A stretch of 51,583 bases of DNA from an uncultured Clostridia bacterium (GCA_934438075.1 CAKSBF010000015.1:1-51583), one strand, 5' to 3'. Counted from the first letter of the stretch, positions 1 to 8,938 are shown. The notes: a model not told the origin generated them from the letters alone. Translations and numbers: made by a program.

Positions 1-76
1 TAAAAATTCCTCCTATGATATTATTTATATTCTACCATAGAAGGAATCAAATTTACAGACTTTTTTTCACACTCTC
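1..76 (-). mobile_element. Partial insertion-sequence terminus (IS256-like), left border
   Basis: These 76 bases are an exact reverse complement of 51508-51583 at the other border. Read on the minus strand, the unit starts with gagagtgtgaaaaaaag, continues with a TTGATT promoter-like box and an AGGAGG ribosome site, and then runs out of the window just before a start codon would be expected. This is the layout of the 5' end of an insertion sequence: terminal repeat, promoter, transposase start. The GAGAGTGTG-type tip recalls IS256/Mutator-family ends. The family name is an inference, because no transposase codon lies inside the window. Confidence 0.6.
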
Positions 77-113
77 GACAGCGGCGACCACGCTTCCACT
101 ATTCAAAAGAAAA

Positions 114-344
114 TCATTTTTTATTATAAAGATCCTTCCTTTGATTTTTATTTTGGAAAAGGTAGTCCAAGCAATCAATTTGATGCAGACATATATGGAG
201 TTGTTCAAGAAGTTCCGAACGCCACTTTTTAATAAGCATTTTCGCCTTGTCATATTGACCGTTTTTCGAGTACATATCACACTCACACATCATATCATTC
301 GGCATTCCCGAATCACTTAAACAACGCTTTTCAAAGTCATTCAT
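114..344 (-). CDS. Small conserved-looking protein translationally coupled to the MATE gene
   Basis: A 76-residue charged protein. Its ATG overlaps the last 8 bases of the upstream MATE gene (GGTAATGAATGA), so translation is probably coupled. It has Cys residues near the N-terminus (MCECDMY) and an amphipathic helical stretch reading KMLIKKWRSELLEQLH followed by QIDCLDYL. This 'R..LL.ELH...QIDCLDYL' pattern resembles small helical proteins of clostridia that I have seen next to regulators and transporters, but I know no function. There is no signal peptide or membrane segment. The gene ends 37 bases before the insertion-sequence terminus, so it looks intact. Confidence 0.6.
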   Translation of the reverse strand: MNDFEKRCLSDSGMPNDMMCECDMYSKNGQYDKAKMLIKKWRSELLEQLHICLHQIDCLDYLFQNKNQRKDLYNKK

Positions 345-1719
345 TACCGTCGCCTTCTTTATTAAAACGCCTTGACGGGTGATAACAAAGCAACGCGATA
401 AATATCATCAGAGCGGTTGCGGACAGACTGACGGGAAAAGCAGTCATAATTGTACGAAAGGTTTCGTTATGCGGGAACACAAATTTTATCCACGCAATAC
501 GAACGCCGCACACTCCGACAGTTGTTAAGATTGCCGGAACCAGAGAAATACCAAAGCCCCGCAGATACCCGCTTATAACCTCGTAAAAGAAGCTGAATGA
601 GTGTGAAATCATTACAAACATCAGCCTTGTATAACCGAAAGAAACAACTTCCTGCTCGTTATTGAAAACGGCAAGCAGATTTTTGCCGAAAAACAAAATT
701 AACGTCAGTGCCGATGCAAGAGCAATAAAACCTTCTGCAAGGCACAGCACAAATGTTTTTCGGCATCGGCGTAAGTTGCCGGCACCAAAATTTTGTCCGA
801 CAAAGGTGGTGCAAGCCTGTGAAAAAGCGTTTAGAATATAATAATTAAATATTTCAATATTGTATGCTGCGCCTGACGCTGCCATAACAACCGTGCCGAG
901 GCTGTTGATTGCGGATTGAATGACAATGTTTGATATAGCAAAAACAGCGCTCTGAACTCCTGCCGGTACGCCAATCCGCATAATACGGGTGAGTGTTTTT
1001 GAATCAATATGCAGAGATTTTATGTCAATATGAATCGGGAGGCTTGTCGTACACAGTCGTCTGAAAAGCAGAGCAGAGCTGATTGCGTTTGATATTACTG
1101 TTGCAATAGCTACTCCGTTAACGGTCATATGAAATACTATGACAAATATAAGATTTAGAATGACATTAAGCACACCCGAAACCATTAAGGCGATGAGCGG
1201 CGTTTTGGTGTCACCGACACTTCGGAAAATCGTCGACTCAAAGTTATACAGAAGAATAACCGGCATTCCCAAAAGGTATATGCGCAGATACAAAAGTGCA
1301 GACGGCAGAACATCATTCGGCACATTAAGTGAACAGAGTAGCATACTTGCAGCAAACTCACCTATAATTGTAACTGCGGTACTGCAGATGAGCGATATTA
1401 AGACTGAAGTATGTACGGCTTTTTTTACCGTTTCATTGTTGCTATTGCCGATAGCGTTTGCTATGACTACATTTGCACCCAAAGCAATTCCGACAAACAG
1501 ATTTACAATCAGTGCAATTACTGCGCTGTTTGCACTGACCGCCGCAACGGCAACCGTTTTGCCTTCACCTGTGAAGTTGCCTACAACTGCAATATCAGAC
1601 GCGTTAAAAAGTTGTTCCAAAATAGCTGTTGCGGCGACTGGCAGTGCAAACATCAACAGCTTGTTCCAAAGTGAACCGTGCAGCATATCCTGTCCGCCGC
1701 TCTTTGCTTTAATATTCAT
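337..1719 (-). CDS. MATE family multidrug/cation antiporter
   Basis: A 460-residue polytopic inner-membrane protein of the MATE (NorM/DinF-like) family, which exports drugs or toxic cations in exchange for Na+ or H+. About twelve hydrophobic segments are visible, in two homologous halves. Family-like stretches are LPVAATAILEQLFNASDIAVVG near the N-terminus and FESTIFRSVGDTKTPL in the first half. I chose the ATG at 1719, which has AGAAG about 9 bases upstream; the in-frame ATG at 1755 has no ribosome site and lies over the probable -10 box. It is divergent from a LysR gene and followed by a coupled small gene, suggesting regulated export. The substrate cannot be read from sequence. Confidence 0.88.
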   Translation of the reverse strand: MNIKAKSGGQDMLHGSLWNKLLMFALPVAATAILEQLFNASDIAVVGNFTGEGKTVAVAAVSANSAVIALIVNLFVGIALGANVVIANAIGNSNNETVKKAVHTSVLISLICSTAVTIIGEFAASMLLCSLNVPNDVLPSALLYLRIYLLGMPVILLYNFESTIFRSVGDTKTPLIALMVSGVLNVILNLIFVIVFHMTVNGVAIATVISNAISSALLFRRLCTTSLPIHIDIKSLHIDSKTLTRIMRIGVPAGVQSAVFAISNIVIQSAINSLGTVVMAASGAAYNIEIFNYYILNAFSQACTTFVGQNFGAGNLRRCRKTFVLCLAEGFIALASALTLILFFGKNLLAVFNNEQEVVSFGYTRLMFVMISHSFSFFYEVISGYLRGFGISLVPAILTTVGVCGVRIAWIKFVFPHNETFRTIMTAFPVSLSATALMIFIALLCYHPSRRFNKEGDGNE

Positions 1720-1753
1720 TATACATATCTTCTTTCGTTGTTTTATAAATAAC

Positions 1754-1783
1754 ATTATATCGCCGATTTACAACAATAGTAAA
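1754..1783 (-). promoter_or_regulatory. MATE promoter with a palindromic LysR-type box
   Basis: On the minus strand TTTACT (1778-1783) and TATAAT (1754-1759) are separated by 18 bases. The palindrome TTTAC-N7-GTAAA at 1767-1783 fits the T-N11-A layout of LysR boxes and covers the -35 and much of the spacer. It is probably where the divergent LysR protein acts. Boxes and palindrome are seen; binding is inferred. Confidence 0.5.
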
Positions 1784-1809
1784 TACTTATATTGAATGGT
1801 TTATCATAG

Positions 1810-1838
1810 TTGACGCGAATGGTAAAATTTAGTATAAT
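1810..1838 (+). promoter_or_regulatory. Promoter of the LysR gene
   Basis: TTGACG (1810-1815) and TATAAT (1833-1838) with an exact 17-base spacer, about 20 bases before the GTG start. It is back to back with the MATE promoter. Confidence 0.75.
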
Positions 1839-1857
1839 AAAAAAAGGGGTGAAATAA

Positions 1858-2733
1858 GTGGATATTAGAGTGCTTCAATATTTTTTGTCGGTTGCAAGAG
1901 AGGAAAACATAACCCGTGCAGCACAAAGCCTGCATATTTCGCAGCCGTCATTATCAAAGCAGCTTATGGATTTGGAAAGAGAGCTTGGGAAAATGCTGCT
2001 TATAAGGGGAAAACGAAAGGTAACGCTGACAGAGGACGGAGTTCTTCTCCGAAAGCGCGCAGACGAAATCGTAACCTTATTTGAAAAAACAGAACGTGAG
2101 ATGACTGTTGACGGCAGAAAAATAAGCGGTATTGTTTCTGTCGGAGGCAGCCCGACGATAACAATATTAAATACTGCTGCAAATATACGAGAGAATTATC
2201 CCGATATAAGTTTTAACTTTTACAGCAGCGATGCTATTGATGTTGCAGAACGGCTGGAACACGGCACGCTTGATTTTGCCGTGCTTTTGGAACCTGTCGA
2301 TGCAGTAAAATATGATTATATTTCCTTGCCGGATTCTTCAAGATGGGGATTGCTTGTACCAAAAAATTCTCGCATTGCTGAAAGAGAAAGTGTGCAAAAA
2401 GAAGATATATTATCCGTGCCATTGATTCTTCATAGGCGGTCAGGATTGCAAAATCTTATTTCACATTGGGCACAGACAGAAACAGATAATCTGAAAATTG
2501 CCGCAACATATAATGTTATCAACGGTTCACCGTGTAATTTTGTAAAAAGCGGGTTTGGATGCTATGTAACAACAAAGGATTTATTGCCTGAAGTTTTGGA
2601 AGAAAGCGTTTGTTTTCGACCGCTTGAACCGCCGCTTGAGATACATTATGCGTTGGTGTGGAAACGATATGCAGTATTTTCAAAAACGTCGGAAATGTTC
2701 TTGAAAAGAATAAAGGAAAATTGCCAACTTTAA
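1858..2733 (+). CDS. LysR family transcriptional regulator
   Basis: A 291-residue LysR-type regulator of normal length. The winged helix-turn-helix occupies residues 1-60 (VLQYFLSVAREENITRAAQ, then HISQPSLSKQLMDLE). A periplasmic-binding-protein-like effector domain follows from about residue 90 (GIVSVGGSPTITILNTAANI). The GTG start at 1858 is preceded by AGGGGTG. LysR regulators typically control the adjacent divergent gene, here the MATE exporter, and bind a co-inducer in the C-terminal domain. The ligand is unknown. No terminator directly follows; the hairpins downstream belong to the minus-strand tRNA. Confidence 0.9.
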   Translation: MDIRVLQYFLSVAREENITRAAQSLHISQPSLSKQLMDLERELGKMLLIRGKRKVTLTEDGVLLRKRADEIVTLFEKTEREMTVDGRKISGIVSVGGSPTITILNTAANIRENYPDISFNFYSSDAIDVAERLEHGTLDFAVLLEPVDAVKYDYISLPDSSRWGLLVPKNSRIAERESVQKEDILSVPLILHRRSGLQNLISHWAQTETDNLKIAATYNVINGSPCNFVKSGFGCYVTTKDLLPEVLEESVCFRPLEPPLEIHYALVWKRYAVFSKTSEMFLKRIKENCQL

Positions 2734-2802
2734 GCAGTCTTTCACGGAACATACTTGTAGCACAGGATATTTTGAATACTGCAAAAAGAAATAATAAAAA
2801 AT

Positions 2803-2852
2803 AATCAGTATGGACGGAGAGCTGTGAAAACTATCCGCATACTGATTAAAGG
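2803..2852 (-). terminator. Second hairpin terminator downstream of tRNA-fMet
   Basis: Inverted arms aatcagtatg and catactgatt enclose about 26 bases. On the minus strand the hairpin is followed by ATTTTTTATT. It probably backs up the terminator at 2855-2908. Confidence 0.45.
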
Positions 2853-2854
2853 CA

Positions 2855-2908
2855 ATAAAAAACCGAGAGCGTTTATAGAACATCTCAAATCCTATAAAAA
2901 CTCTCGGT
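2855..2908 (-). terminator. Rho-independent terminator of tRNA-fMet
   Basis: The arms ctctcggt (2901-2908) and accgagag (2862-2869) pair, extended by tataaa-rich inner arms. On the minus strand a run of six T follows directly. It starts two bases after the CCA end of the tRNA. Confidence 0.8.
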
Positions 2909-2909
2909 A

Positions 2910-2986
<77 letters not shown>

Positions 2987-3003
2987 CTATAGATTACTTA
3001 TCT

Positions 3004-3032
3004 AGTATAACACGCACATTTTCATTTGTCAA
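3004..3032 (-). promoter_or_regulatory. Promoter of tRNA-fMet
   Basis: On the minus strand a consensus TTGACA (3027-3032) and TATACT (3004-3009) are 17 bases apart, placing the transcription start 10-15 bases before the mature tRNA. Confidence 0.8.
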
Positions 3033-3116
3033 GCTTTTTTTATAAATTTGCCAAAGAAATTTAATGTATATTGTCTGTAAAACGGTTTGTACTGCTAAAC
3101 TCACAAAACAAAATTC

Positions 3117-3145
3117 TTGATTTTATTTTAAAACTTTGGTATACT
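3117..3145 (+). promoter_or_regulatory. Promoter of the topoisomerase B-subunit gene
   Basis: TTGATT (3117-3122), a 17-base spacer and TATACT (3140-3145). A transcript would begin near 3152, so an ATG at 3136 lies inside the promoter and the start at 3187 is preferred. Confidence 0.6.
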
Positions 3146-3186
3146 TATTTTATGTGTTAGTATCAGGAAGGCGGGAAACAGAACAG

Positions 3187-5163
3187 ATGAAAAAGAAAGA
3201 ATACGGTAATGAGAGTATATCCTCTTTAAAGGGTGCGGACAGAGTGCGTCTGCGACCGGGAGTTATTTTTGGTTCGGATGGCATAGAAGGATGTGAGCAT
3301 TCTTTTTTTGAGATTCTGTCAAATTCTATTGATGAAGCGCGCGAAGGCTACGGCACGGAAATTGAAATTACACGTTTTATGGATAAATCTATAGAGGTTA
3401 AAGACCATGGGCGCGGCATCCCGATGGATTATAATGAAAAGGAACAGCGTTATAACTGGGAGCTGGTTTTCTGTGAGCTTTATGCAGGCGGCAAATATAA
3501 TAATACCGGCGGCGACAATTATGAGTACAGTCTCGGATTGAACGGGTTGGGTACTTGTGCAACACAATATAGCTCTTCTTTTATGGAAGCAACCGTAATA
3601 CGCGATGGTAAAAAATATGTGATGAACTTTGAAAAGGGTGAGCCGAAAGGCGAGCTGCTTGTAGAGCAGACACGTTCTAAGCAAACGGGTTCTACCATTC
3701 GCTGGCGGCCGGATATGGATGTATTTACTGACATTAATATTCCTCTCGAATTTTACCAGGATACTTTAAAAAAACAGGCGGTTGTTAACGCAGGACTAAA
3801 ATTTATTTTATACAATCAAACTGCTGACGGCTGGGATATGTATGAATATATTTATGAAAACGGTATCACCGACTATGTAAAGGAAATCTCAGCGGGAAAA
3901 GAAATTACATCTGTGCGTTATTTTGAGGCGGAGCGCAAAGGAAAAGACCGTGAGGACAAACCGGAATATAAGGTAAAAATGCAAATGTGTTTTTGCTTTA
4001 ATAATGAAATTAATATGATTCAATATTATCATAATTCCAGTTTTCTGGAACACGGCGGTTCGCCGGATAAGGCAGTGCGAAATGCCTTTGTTTATGAGAT
4101 AGACAAATATTTGAAAAACAGCGGAAAATATAATAAAAATGAAAGTAAAATTAATTTTGTTGATATTGCAGACAGCCTTATTTTAGTTACGAACTCATTT
4201 TCAACTGCTACCAGTTATGAAAATCAGACGAAAAAGGCGATTACTAATAAATTCATTCAAGAGGCAATGACAGAAGTTCTTCGCCAGCAGCTGGAGGTTT
4301 ATTTTATTGAAAATAAACAGGAGGCGGACAAGATTGCCGAGCAGGTTTTAATTAATAAGCGCAGCCGTGAGAGCGCAGAGAAGGCGCGCGTCAATGTGAA
4401 GAAAAAGCTTTCCGGAAATACTGATATGACAAACCGTATTAACAAGTTTGTCGACTGCCGTACCAAGGATGTCAGCCGTCGGGAGATTTACATTGTGGAG
4501 GGTGATTCGGCGCTTGGTTCTTGCAAAACAGGCCGCGACTCGGAGTTTCAGGCAATTATCCCGGTAAGGGGAAAAATATTAAATTGTTTAAAGGCTGACT
4601 TTGATAAAATTTTTAAAAATGATATTATTGTGGATTTGATAAGAGTGCTTGGCTGCGGTATTGAGGTAAAGCATAAAAACAGTAAAGATTTAAACACCTT
4701 TGATTTGGACAACCTTCGTTGGAATAAAGTTATTATCTGTACGGATGCAGATGTAGACGGTTTTCAGATACGGACGCTGATCCTCACCATGGTTTATGTG
4801 CTGATGCCGACCTTAATTGAAGCCGGTAAAATGTTTATTGCGGAATCTCCGTTGTTTGAGATTACCTGCGGAAAAGAGACATTTTTTGCATACAATGAAA
4901 AGGAAAAACAAGAGATTGTGGAAAAACTCGGGGATAAAAAATATTCTATACAGCGTTCAAAGGGTCTGGGTGAAAATGAGCCGGAAATGATGTGGCAAAC
5001 TACGATGAATCCGGAAACGCGCCGCCTGATTCAGGTAAAAGCGGAGAATGCCCAGGAAACGTATCGAATGTTTGATATGCTTTTGGGAGATAATTTACAG
5101 GCGAGAAAAGATTTCATCGCACAGTATGGGCATTTGTATCTGGATATGGCAGATGTAAGTTGA
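3187..5163 (+). CDS. Divergent type IIA DNA topoisomerase subunit B (GyrB/ParE-like)
   Basis: A 658-residue ATPase/TOPRIM subunit of a type II topoisomerase. The GHKL ATPase domain shows EILSNSIDEA near residue 50, DHGRGIP at about 73 and GLNGLGT. The TOPRIM domain has EGDSALGS with its metal-binding Glu at about 438 and DADVDGFQIR at about 520. RGKILN is intact. Several signatures differ from canonical GyrB (EGDSAGGS, DVDGSHIR), marking the divergent second paralogue known in many Clostridia. Its A subunit is usually the next gene, but hrcA follows here. The start at 3187 is downstream of AGGAAGG; the in-frame ATG at 3136 is excluded by the promoter. Confidence 0.85.
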   Translation: MKKKEYGNESISSLKGADRVRLRPGVIFGSDGIEGCEHSFFEILSNSIDEAREGYGTEIEITRFMDKSIEVKDHGRGIPMDYNEKEQRYNWELVFCELYAGGKYNNTGGDNYEYSLGLNGLGTCATQYSSSFMEATVIRDGKKYVMNFEKGEPKGELLVEQTRSKQTGSTIRWRPDMDVFTDINIPLEFYQDTLKKQAVVNAGLKFILYNQTADGWDMYEYIYENGITDYVKEISAGKEITSVRYFEAERKGKDREDKPEYKVKMQMCFCFNNEINMIQYYHNSSFLEHGGSPDKAVRNAFVYEIDKYLKNSGKYNKNESKINFVDIADSLILVTNSFSTATSYENQTKKAITNKFIQEAMTEVLRQQLEVYFIENKQEADKIAEQVLINKRSRESAEKARVNVKKKLSGNTDMTNRINKFVDCRTKDVSRREIYIVEGDSALGSCKTGRDSEFQAIIPVRGKILNCLKADFDKIFKNDIIVDLIRVLGCGIEVKHKNSKDLNTFDLDNLRWNKVIICTDADVDGFQIRTLILTMVYVLMPTLIEAGKMFIAESPLFEITCGKETFFAYNEKEKQEIVEKLGDKKYSIQRSKGLGENEPEMMWQTTMNPETRRLIQVKAENAQETYRMFDMLLGDNLQARKDFIAQYGHLYLDMADVS

Positions 5164-5176
5164 AAAATTGTGACTG

Positions 5177-5222
5177 AAAAATACAGTATAACCGGAAAGG
5201 TTACACTGTATTTTTGTTTTTT
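5177..5222 (+). terminator. Terminator after the topoisomerase gene
   Basis: Arms aaaatacagtataacc and ggttacactgtatttt pair, with one extra base in the second arm, and T-rich sequence follows. It separates the gene from the heat-shock operon. Confidence 0.8.
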
Positions 5223-5299
5223 GCGGATGTGCGGTAGATGAAGTAAATTGTCATTTATATTTCTTTATTATTTTTCATAAAAAGTTCATAATTTTCCCC

Positions 5300-5328
5300 T
5301 TGACATTTAACAAAAAAGGGTATATCAT
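5300..5328 (+). promoter_or_regulatory. SigA-type promoter of the hrcA-dnaK operon
   Basis: TTGACA (5300-5305) and TATCAT (5323-5328) are 17 bases apart. The initiation region falls within the CIRCE operator that follows. Confidence 0.75.
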
Positions 5329-5332
5329 TATA

Positions 5333-5359
5333 TTAGCACTCGGGGAGATAGAGTGCTAA
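5333..5359 (+). promoter_or_regulatory. CIRCE operator (HrcA binding site)
   Basis: A perfect TTAGCACTC-N9-GAGTGCTAA palindrome. This is the canonical CIRCE element bound by HrcA in Bacillota, and it lies directly before hrcA at the transcription start, giving autoregulation and heat-shock derepression. Confidence 0.97.
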
Positions 5360-5375
5360 CAATGAGGTGAGCAAA

Positions 5376-6464
5376 ATGGATATGGGCGACAGAAAAAGGC
5401 AAATCCTACATTCTATCATCAATGAATACATTGCAAGTGCGGAGCCGGTTGGTTCAAGGCATATTGCGAAGAATTTGGGACTGGGACTATCCAGTGCAAC
5501 CATTCGTAATGAGATGGCTGATTTAGAGGAGATGGGTTACTTAGAGCAGCCGCATACCTCCGCAGGACGGATTCCGTCCGATAAGGGCTATCGCTTTTAT
5601 GTCAATGAACTGATGGGAGATTATCAGCTGAATGTAAAAGAACTGAATATGCTGCGGGGTATGATGCAATTTCAAATCGGCCAGCTGGACAAGGTGATGA
5701 AGAGTGCAGCAGATTTCCTTTCACAGTTTACACATTATACTGCTTTTGCAACAACACCTGAAATGAAACAGGGCGCCATTAAGACAATTGAGCTGGTACC
5801 GATTGATTCTTCATCTATGTTGATTATTTTAGTAACAAACGAAGGTGTGATGAAGAATAAACGGGTGATGATACCGCCTAACATTTCTAAGGAGTTTATT
5901 CAAAGCTTTTCTGATCTTTTGCGCGAAAAGCTTTCGGGCTTAACTCTGGAAGAGATTGATGTGCGTAAAATTCAAGAGATTAAATCGGCAATGCAGACTA
6001 ACTTTGAAATGTTGTTTCCTGTTTTGGATTTTATTTCGGCAATCATTGATGATGTGCGGCGTGAATCGGATGTATATGTCAGCGGCACGACCAATATTTT
6101 TGATTATCCGGAATATGCAGATTTGCAAAAAGCCCGCAGGTTTTTGGAGTTTCTGGACGACAAGCAGTCGGTAACAAAGGCTTTGGTCGAACCGAAAAAG
6201 CCATCGGAGGAAAAAACGGAAACATCGAAGAATAAAGGTCGGGTACGTATTACAATAGGCAAAGAAAACGGACTTGATGTGATGAATTCTTCCAGTATGG
6301 TTACCGCAAATTATTATGTTGGTGACAAGGTGATGGGCAAGCTTGGGATTATCGGACCGACACGGATGGATTATTCGCGTGCGGTTGCAAAAATTGACAG
6401 GATTTCTAAATACCTTAACGGCATTTTAAATGAACTGTATTATGATGACAATGATAAGGAGTGA
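5376..6464 (+). CDS. hrcA: Heat-inducible transcription repressor HrcA
   Basis: A 362-residue HrcA. It represses class I heat-shock genes by binding CIRCE, and its folding is helped by GroEL or DnaK in known systems. The N-terminal winged helix region includes the family stretches SSATIRNEMADLEEMGYL and QPHTSAGRIPS. The C-terminal GAF-like domain includes KLGIIGPTRMDYSRA. I chose the ATG at 5376: GAGGTG lies 6 bases upstream, and the GTG at 5367 is itself part of that ribosome site. An acidic/lysine-rich insert near residues 268-290 (PKKPSEEKTE) makes it slightly longer than the usual 340-350 residues. It leads hrcA-grpE-dnaK-dnaJ. Confidence 0.96.
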   Translation: MDMGDRKRQILHSIINEYIASAEPVGSRHIAKNLGLGLSSATIRNEMADLEEMGYLEQPHTSAGRIPSDKGYRFYVNELMGDYQLNVKELNMLRGMMQFQIGQLDKVMKSAADFLSQFTHYTAFATTPEMKQGAIKTIELVPIDSSSMLIILVTNEGVMKNKRVMIPPNISKEFIQSFSDLLREKLSGLTLEEIDVRKIQEIKSAMQTNFEMLFPVLDFISAIIDDVRRESDVYVSGTTNIFDYPEYADLQKARRFLEFLDDKQSVTKALVEPKKPSEEKTETSKNKGRVRITIGKENGLDVMNSSSMVTANYYVGDKVMGKLGIIGPTRMDYSRAVAKIDRISKYLNGILNELYYDDNDKE

Positions 6465-6471
6465 ACAGGCT

Positions 6472-7026
6472 GTGAATCAAGACGAAAAGAAGGTTCCCGA
6501 AAAACAGGCTTCCGAGGCAGCAAATAGTGAGGAAACCGCCAATAATCAGCCGCAGGAAAACGAAGTAAAGGCAGAAGATGCGGTGCAGGAAAATGCAGGT
6601 GAATGGAAAAAGAAATATGATGAACTTTATGATAAATATTTAAGAACCCTTGCCGAATATGATAATTTTAAGAAGAGAACGGCAAAGGAAAAGGATGAAC
6701 TGTATTCTTATGCAGTGGCAGATACTTTAGAGAAGTTACTTCCCGTTTTGGATAATCTGGAGCGTGCAGTTGATGCAGCGGAAGAGAAATCACCGCTTGC
6801 GGATGGCGTGAAAATGGTATTAAAGCAGTTTGCGGATACGCTGGAAAAGATGGATGTTGCAGCGATAGAAGCGGTAGGCGGCGAGTTTGATCCAAAACTT
6901 CACAATGCCGTTATGCATGTGGAAGATGAAAACGTGGGGGCCAACACAGTTGTGGAGGAATTTCAGAAAGGCTATAAATATAAGGAAAAAGTTATCAGAC
7001 ATTCAATGGTTAAGGTTGCAAATTGA
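6472..7026 (+). CDS. grpE: Nucleotide exchange factor GrpE
   Basis: A 184-residue GrpE, the DnaK nucleotide exchange factor. It has a disordered acidic N-terminus of about 45 residues, a long coiled-coil helix (WKKKYDELYDKYLRTLAEYDNFKKR) and the C-terminal beta domain ending VIRHSMVKVAN, which carries the family signature. The start is the GTG at 6472, with TAAGGAG 10 bases upstream that overlaps the hrcA stop. An upstream in-frame ATG lies within hrcA and has no ribosome site. Co-transcribed with hrcA and dnaK. Confidence 0.95.
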   Translation: MNQDEKKVPEKQASEAANSEETANNQPQENEVKAEDAVQENAGEWKKKYDELYDKYLRTLAEYDNFKKRTAKEKDELYSYAVADTLEKLLPVLDNLERAVDAAEEKSPLADGVKMVLKQFADTLEKMDVAAIEAVGGEFDPKLHNAVMHVEDENVGANTVVEEFQKGYKYKEKVIRHSMVKVAN

Positions 7027-7096
7027 CCGGAGCCATTTGATATATAATATATTATAATTTGTAAATTTTGGTTTATATATTTAGGAGGAATGCTTT

Positions 7097-8938
7097 ATGG
7101 CTAAAACAATTGGTATTGACTTAGGTACAACAAATTCGTGCGTAGCAGTTATGGAAGGCGGAGAAGCTACCGTTATTCCTAATGCGGAAGGCGGACGTAC
7201 AACTCCTTCGGTTGTAGCGTTTACCAAAGACGGAGAGCGTCTGGTAGGACAGGTCGCAAAACGTCAGGCGATTACCAATCCTGATAATACGATCACTTCC
7301 ATCAAGCGCTTGATGGGTTCCGATAAAAAAGTTACGGCAGGCGGCAAGGAATTTTCGCCGCAGGAAATTTCTGCAATGATTTTGCAGAAACTGAAAATGG
7401 ACGCGGAAGCATATCTCGGTGAGCCGGTAACACACGCGGTCATCACTGTTCCGGCGTACTTTAATGACTCACAGCGTCAGGCAACTAAGGATGCCGGTAA
7501 GATTGCCGGACTTGAAGTACAGAGAATTATTAACGAGCCGACAGCAGCATCGCTTGCGTACGGTATGGATAAGGACAGCGACCAGAAGATTATGGTATAT
7601 GACTTGGGCGGCGGTACCTTTGATGTATCTATTCTGGAGTTGGGAGACGGCATTTTTGAAGTTTTGGCAACCTGCGGTAACAACCGTTTGGGCGGCGATG
7701 ACTTTGATGAAAGAATTATTAACTATCTTGCCGAAGAATTTAAAAAGGAAAATGGTATTGATTTGAAGGCGGACAAAATGGCGCTGCAGCGTTTAAAAGA
7801 AGCGGCGGAGAAAGCTAAAATAGAGCTTTCCGGTGTTACTACCAGCAATATTAACCTGCCGTTTATCACTGCGGATGCTTCCGGCCCGAAACACTTGGAT
7901 ATGACGCTCACCCGTGCAAAATTTGACGAGCTGACACACGATTTGGTAGAGGCTACTATGGAGCCTACCAGAAAAGCTTTGGCCGATGCAAATCTGTCGC
8001 CGAGTGATATTGATAAGGTTCTTTTAGTTGGTGGCTCTTCCAGAATCCCGGCTGTTCAGGAAGCAGTTAAAAAGATTACCGGCAAGGAGCCGCATAAAGG
8101 GATCAACCCGGATGAATGTGTTGCAATTGGTGCAGCAATTCAGGCAGGTGTTCTTACAGGTGATGTCAGTGGTATTGTATTGCTTGACGTTACACCGTTA
8201 TCTTTAGGTTTGGAAACACTGGGCGGTGTATTTACTAAATTGATTGACAGAAACACTACCATTCCGGCAAAGAAATCTCAGATATTCTCAACCGCTGCAG
8301 ATGGTCAGACGAGTGTTGAAATCCATGTTTTGCAGGGCGAGCGTGAAATGGCTGCGTATAACAAAACTTTGGGCAAATTCCATTTGGATGGTATCCCGTC
8401 TGCTCCGCGCGGTGTTCCGCAGATTGAAGTTACCTTTGATATTGATGCAAACGGTATCGTTCACGTGTCTGCTAAGGATTTAGGAACCGGCAATGAACAA
8501 AAGATTACGATTACTGCAAATACTAATTTGTCTGATGAAGAGATAGACAAGGCAGTAAAAGAAGCAGAGAAATTTGCGGAAGAGGACAAGAAGAAGAAAG
8601 AAGAGGTTGAGATTCGTAACAATGCGGATACTCTGGTATACCAGAGTGAGAAATCTCTGACTGATTTGGGAGATAAGGTTGATGCTGCCGACAAAGCGGC
8701 TGTGGAAGCGGAAATTGCTAAAGTTAAAGAAGCATTAAAGGGTACTGATAATGCGGCAATTAAGGCGGCGACAGAAGAACTGTCCAAGAAATTTTATGAG
8801 GTAAGTGCTAAGGTATATCAGCAGGCAGCACCGCAGGGTGAGCCGCAGGCAGCTCCGGGCGCTGAGCCGCAGAATAATGCCGGCACAAACAACGGTGATG
8901 ATAATGTGGTTGACACAGATTATGAGGTTGTTGATTAA
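7097..8938 (+). CDS. dnaK: Chaperone protein DnaK (Hsp70)
   Basis: A full-length 613-residue Hsp70 with ATP-dependent protein-folding activity in the cytosol. The nucleotide-binding domain starts GIDLGTTNSCVAVMEGG and contains NEPTAASLAYG, DLGGGTFDVS and VGGSSRIPAVQ (about residue 310). The interdomain linker sequence GIVLLDVTPLSLGLETLGG is intact. The substrate domain and helical lid follow, ending in a Gln/Ala/Asn-rich tail and EVVD. It starts at an ATG with TTAGGAGG upstream. An AT-rich 70-base gap separates it from grpE; I see no convincing second promoter there. Confidence 0.98.
   Translation: MAKTIGIDLGTTNSCVAVMEGGEATVIPNAEGGRTTPSVVAFTKDGERLVGQVAKRQAITNPDNTITSIKRLMGSDKKVTAGGKEFSPQEISAMILQKLKMDAEAYLGEPVTHAVITVPAYFNDSQRQATKDAGKIAGLEVQRIINEPTAASLAYGMDKDSDQKIMVYDLGGGTFDVSILELGDGIFEVLATCGNNRLGGDDFDERIINYLAEEFKKENGIDLKADKMALQRLKEAAEKAKIELSGVTTSNINLPFITADASGPKHLDMTLTRAKFDELTHDLVEATMEPTRKALADANLSPSDIDKVLLVGGSSRIPAVQEAVKKITGKEPHKGINPDECVAIGAAIQAGVLTGDVSGIVLLDVTPLSLGLETLGGVFTKLIDRNTTIPAKKSQIFSTAADGQTSVEIHVLQGEREMAAYNKTLGKFHLDGIPSAPRGVPQIEVTFDIDANGIVHVSAKDLGTGNEQKITITANTNLSDEEIDKAVKEAEKFAEEDKKKKEEVEIRNNADTLVYQSEKSLTDLGDKVDAADKAAVEAEIAKVKEALKGTDNAAIKAATEELSKKFYEVSAKVYQQAAPQGEPQAAPGAEPQNNAGTNNGDDNVVDTDYEVVD

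Noticed and set aside
1139..1795. Long open frame antisense to the MATE gene
   Set aside because: A shadow of the MATE coding strand with no ribosome site and no family features.
7464..7766. Antisense and alternative-frame open frames inside dnaK
   Set aside because: Codon-bias shadows of a highly expressed gene without start signals.
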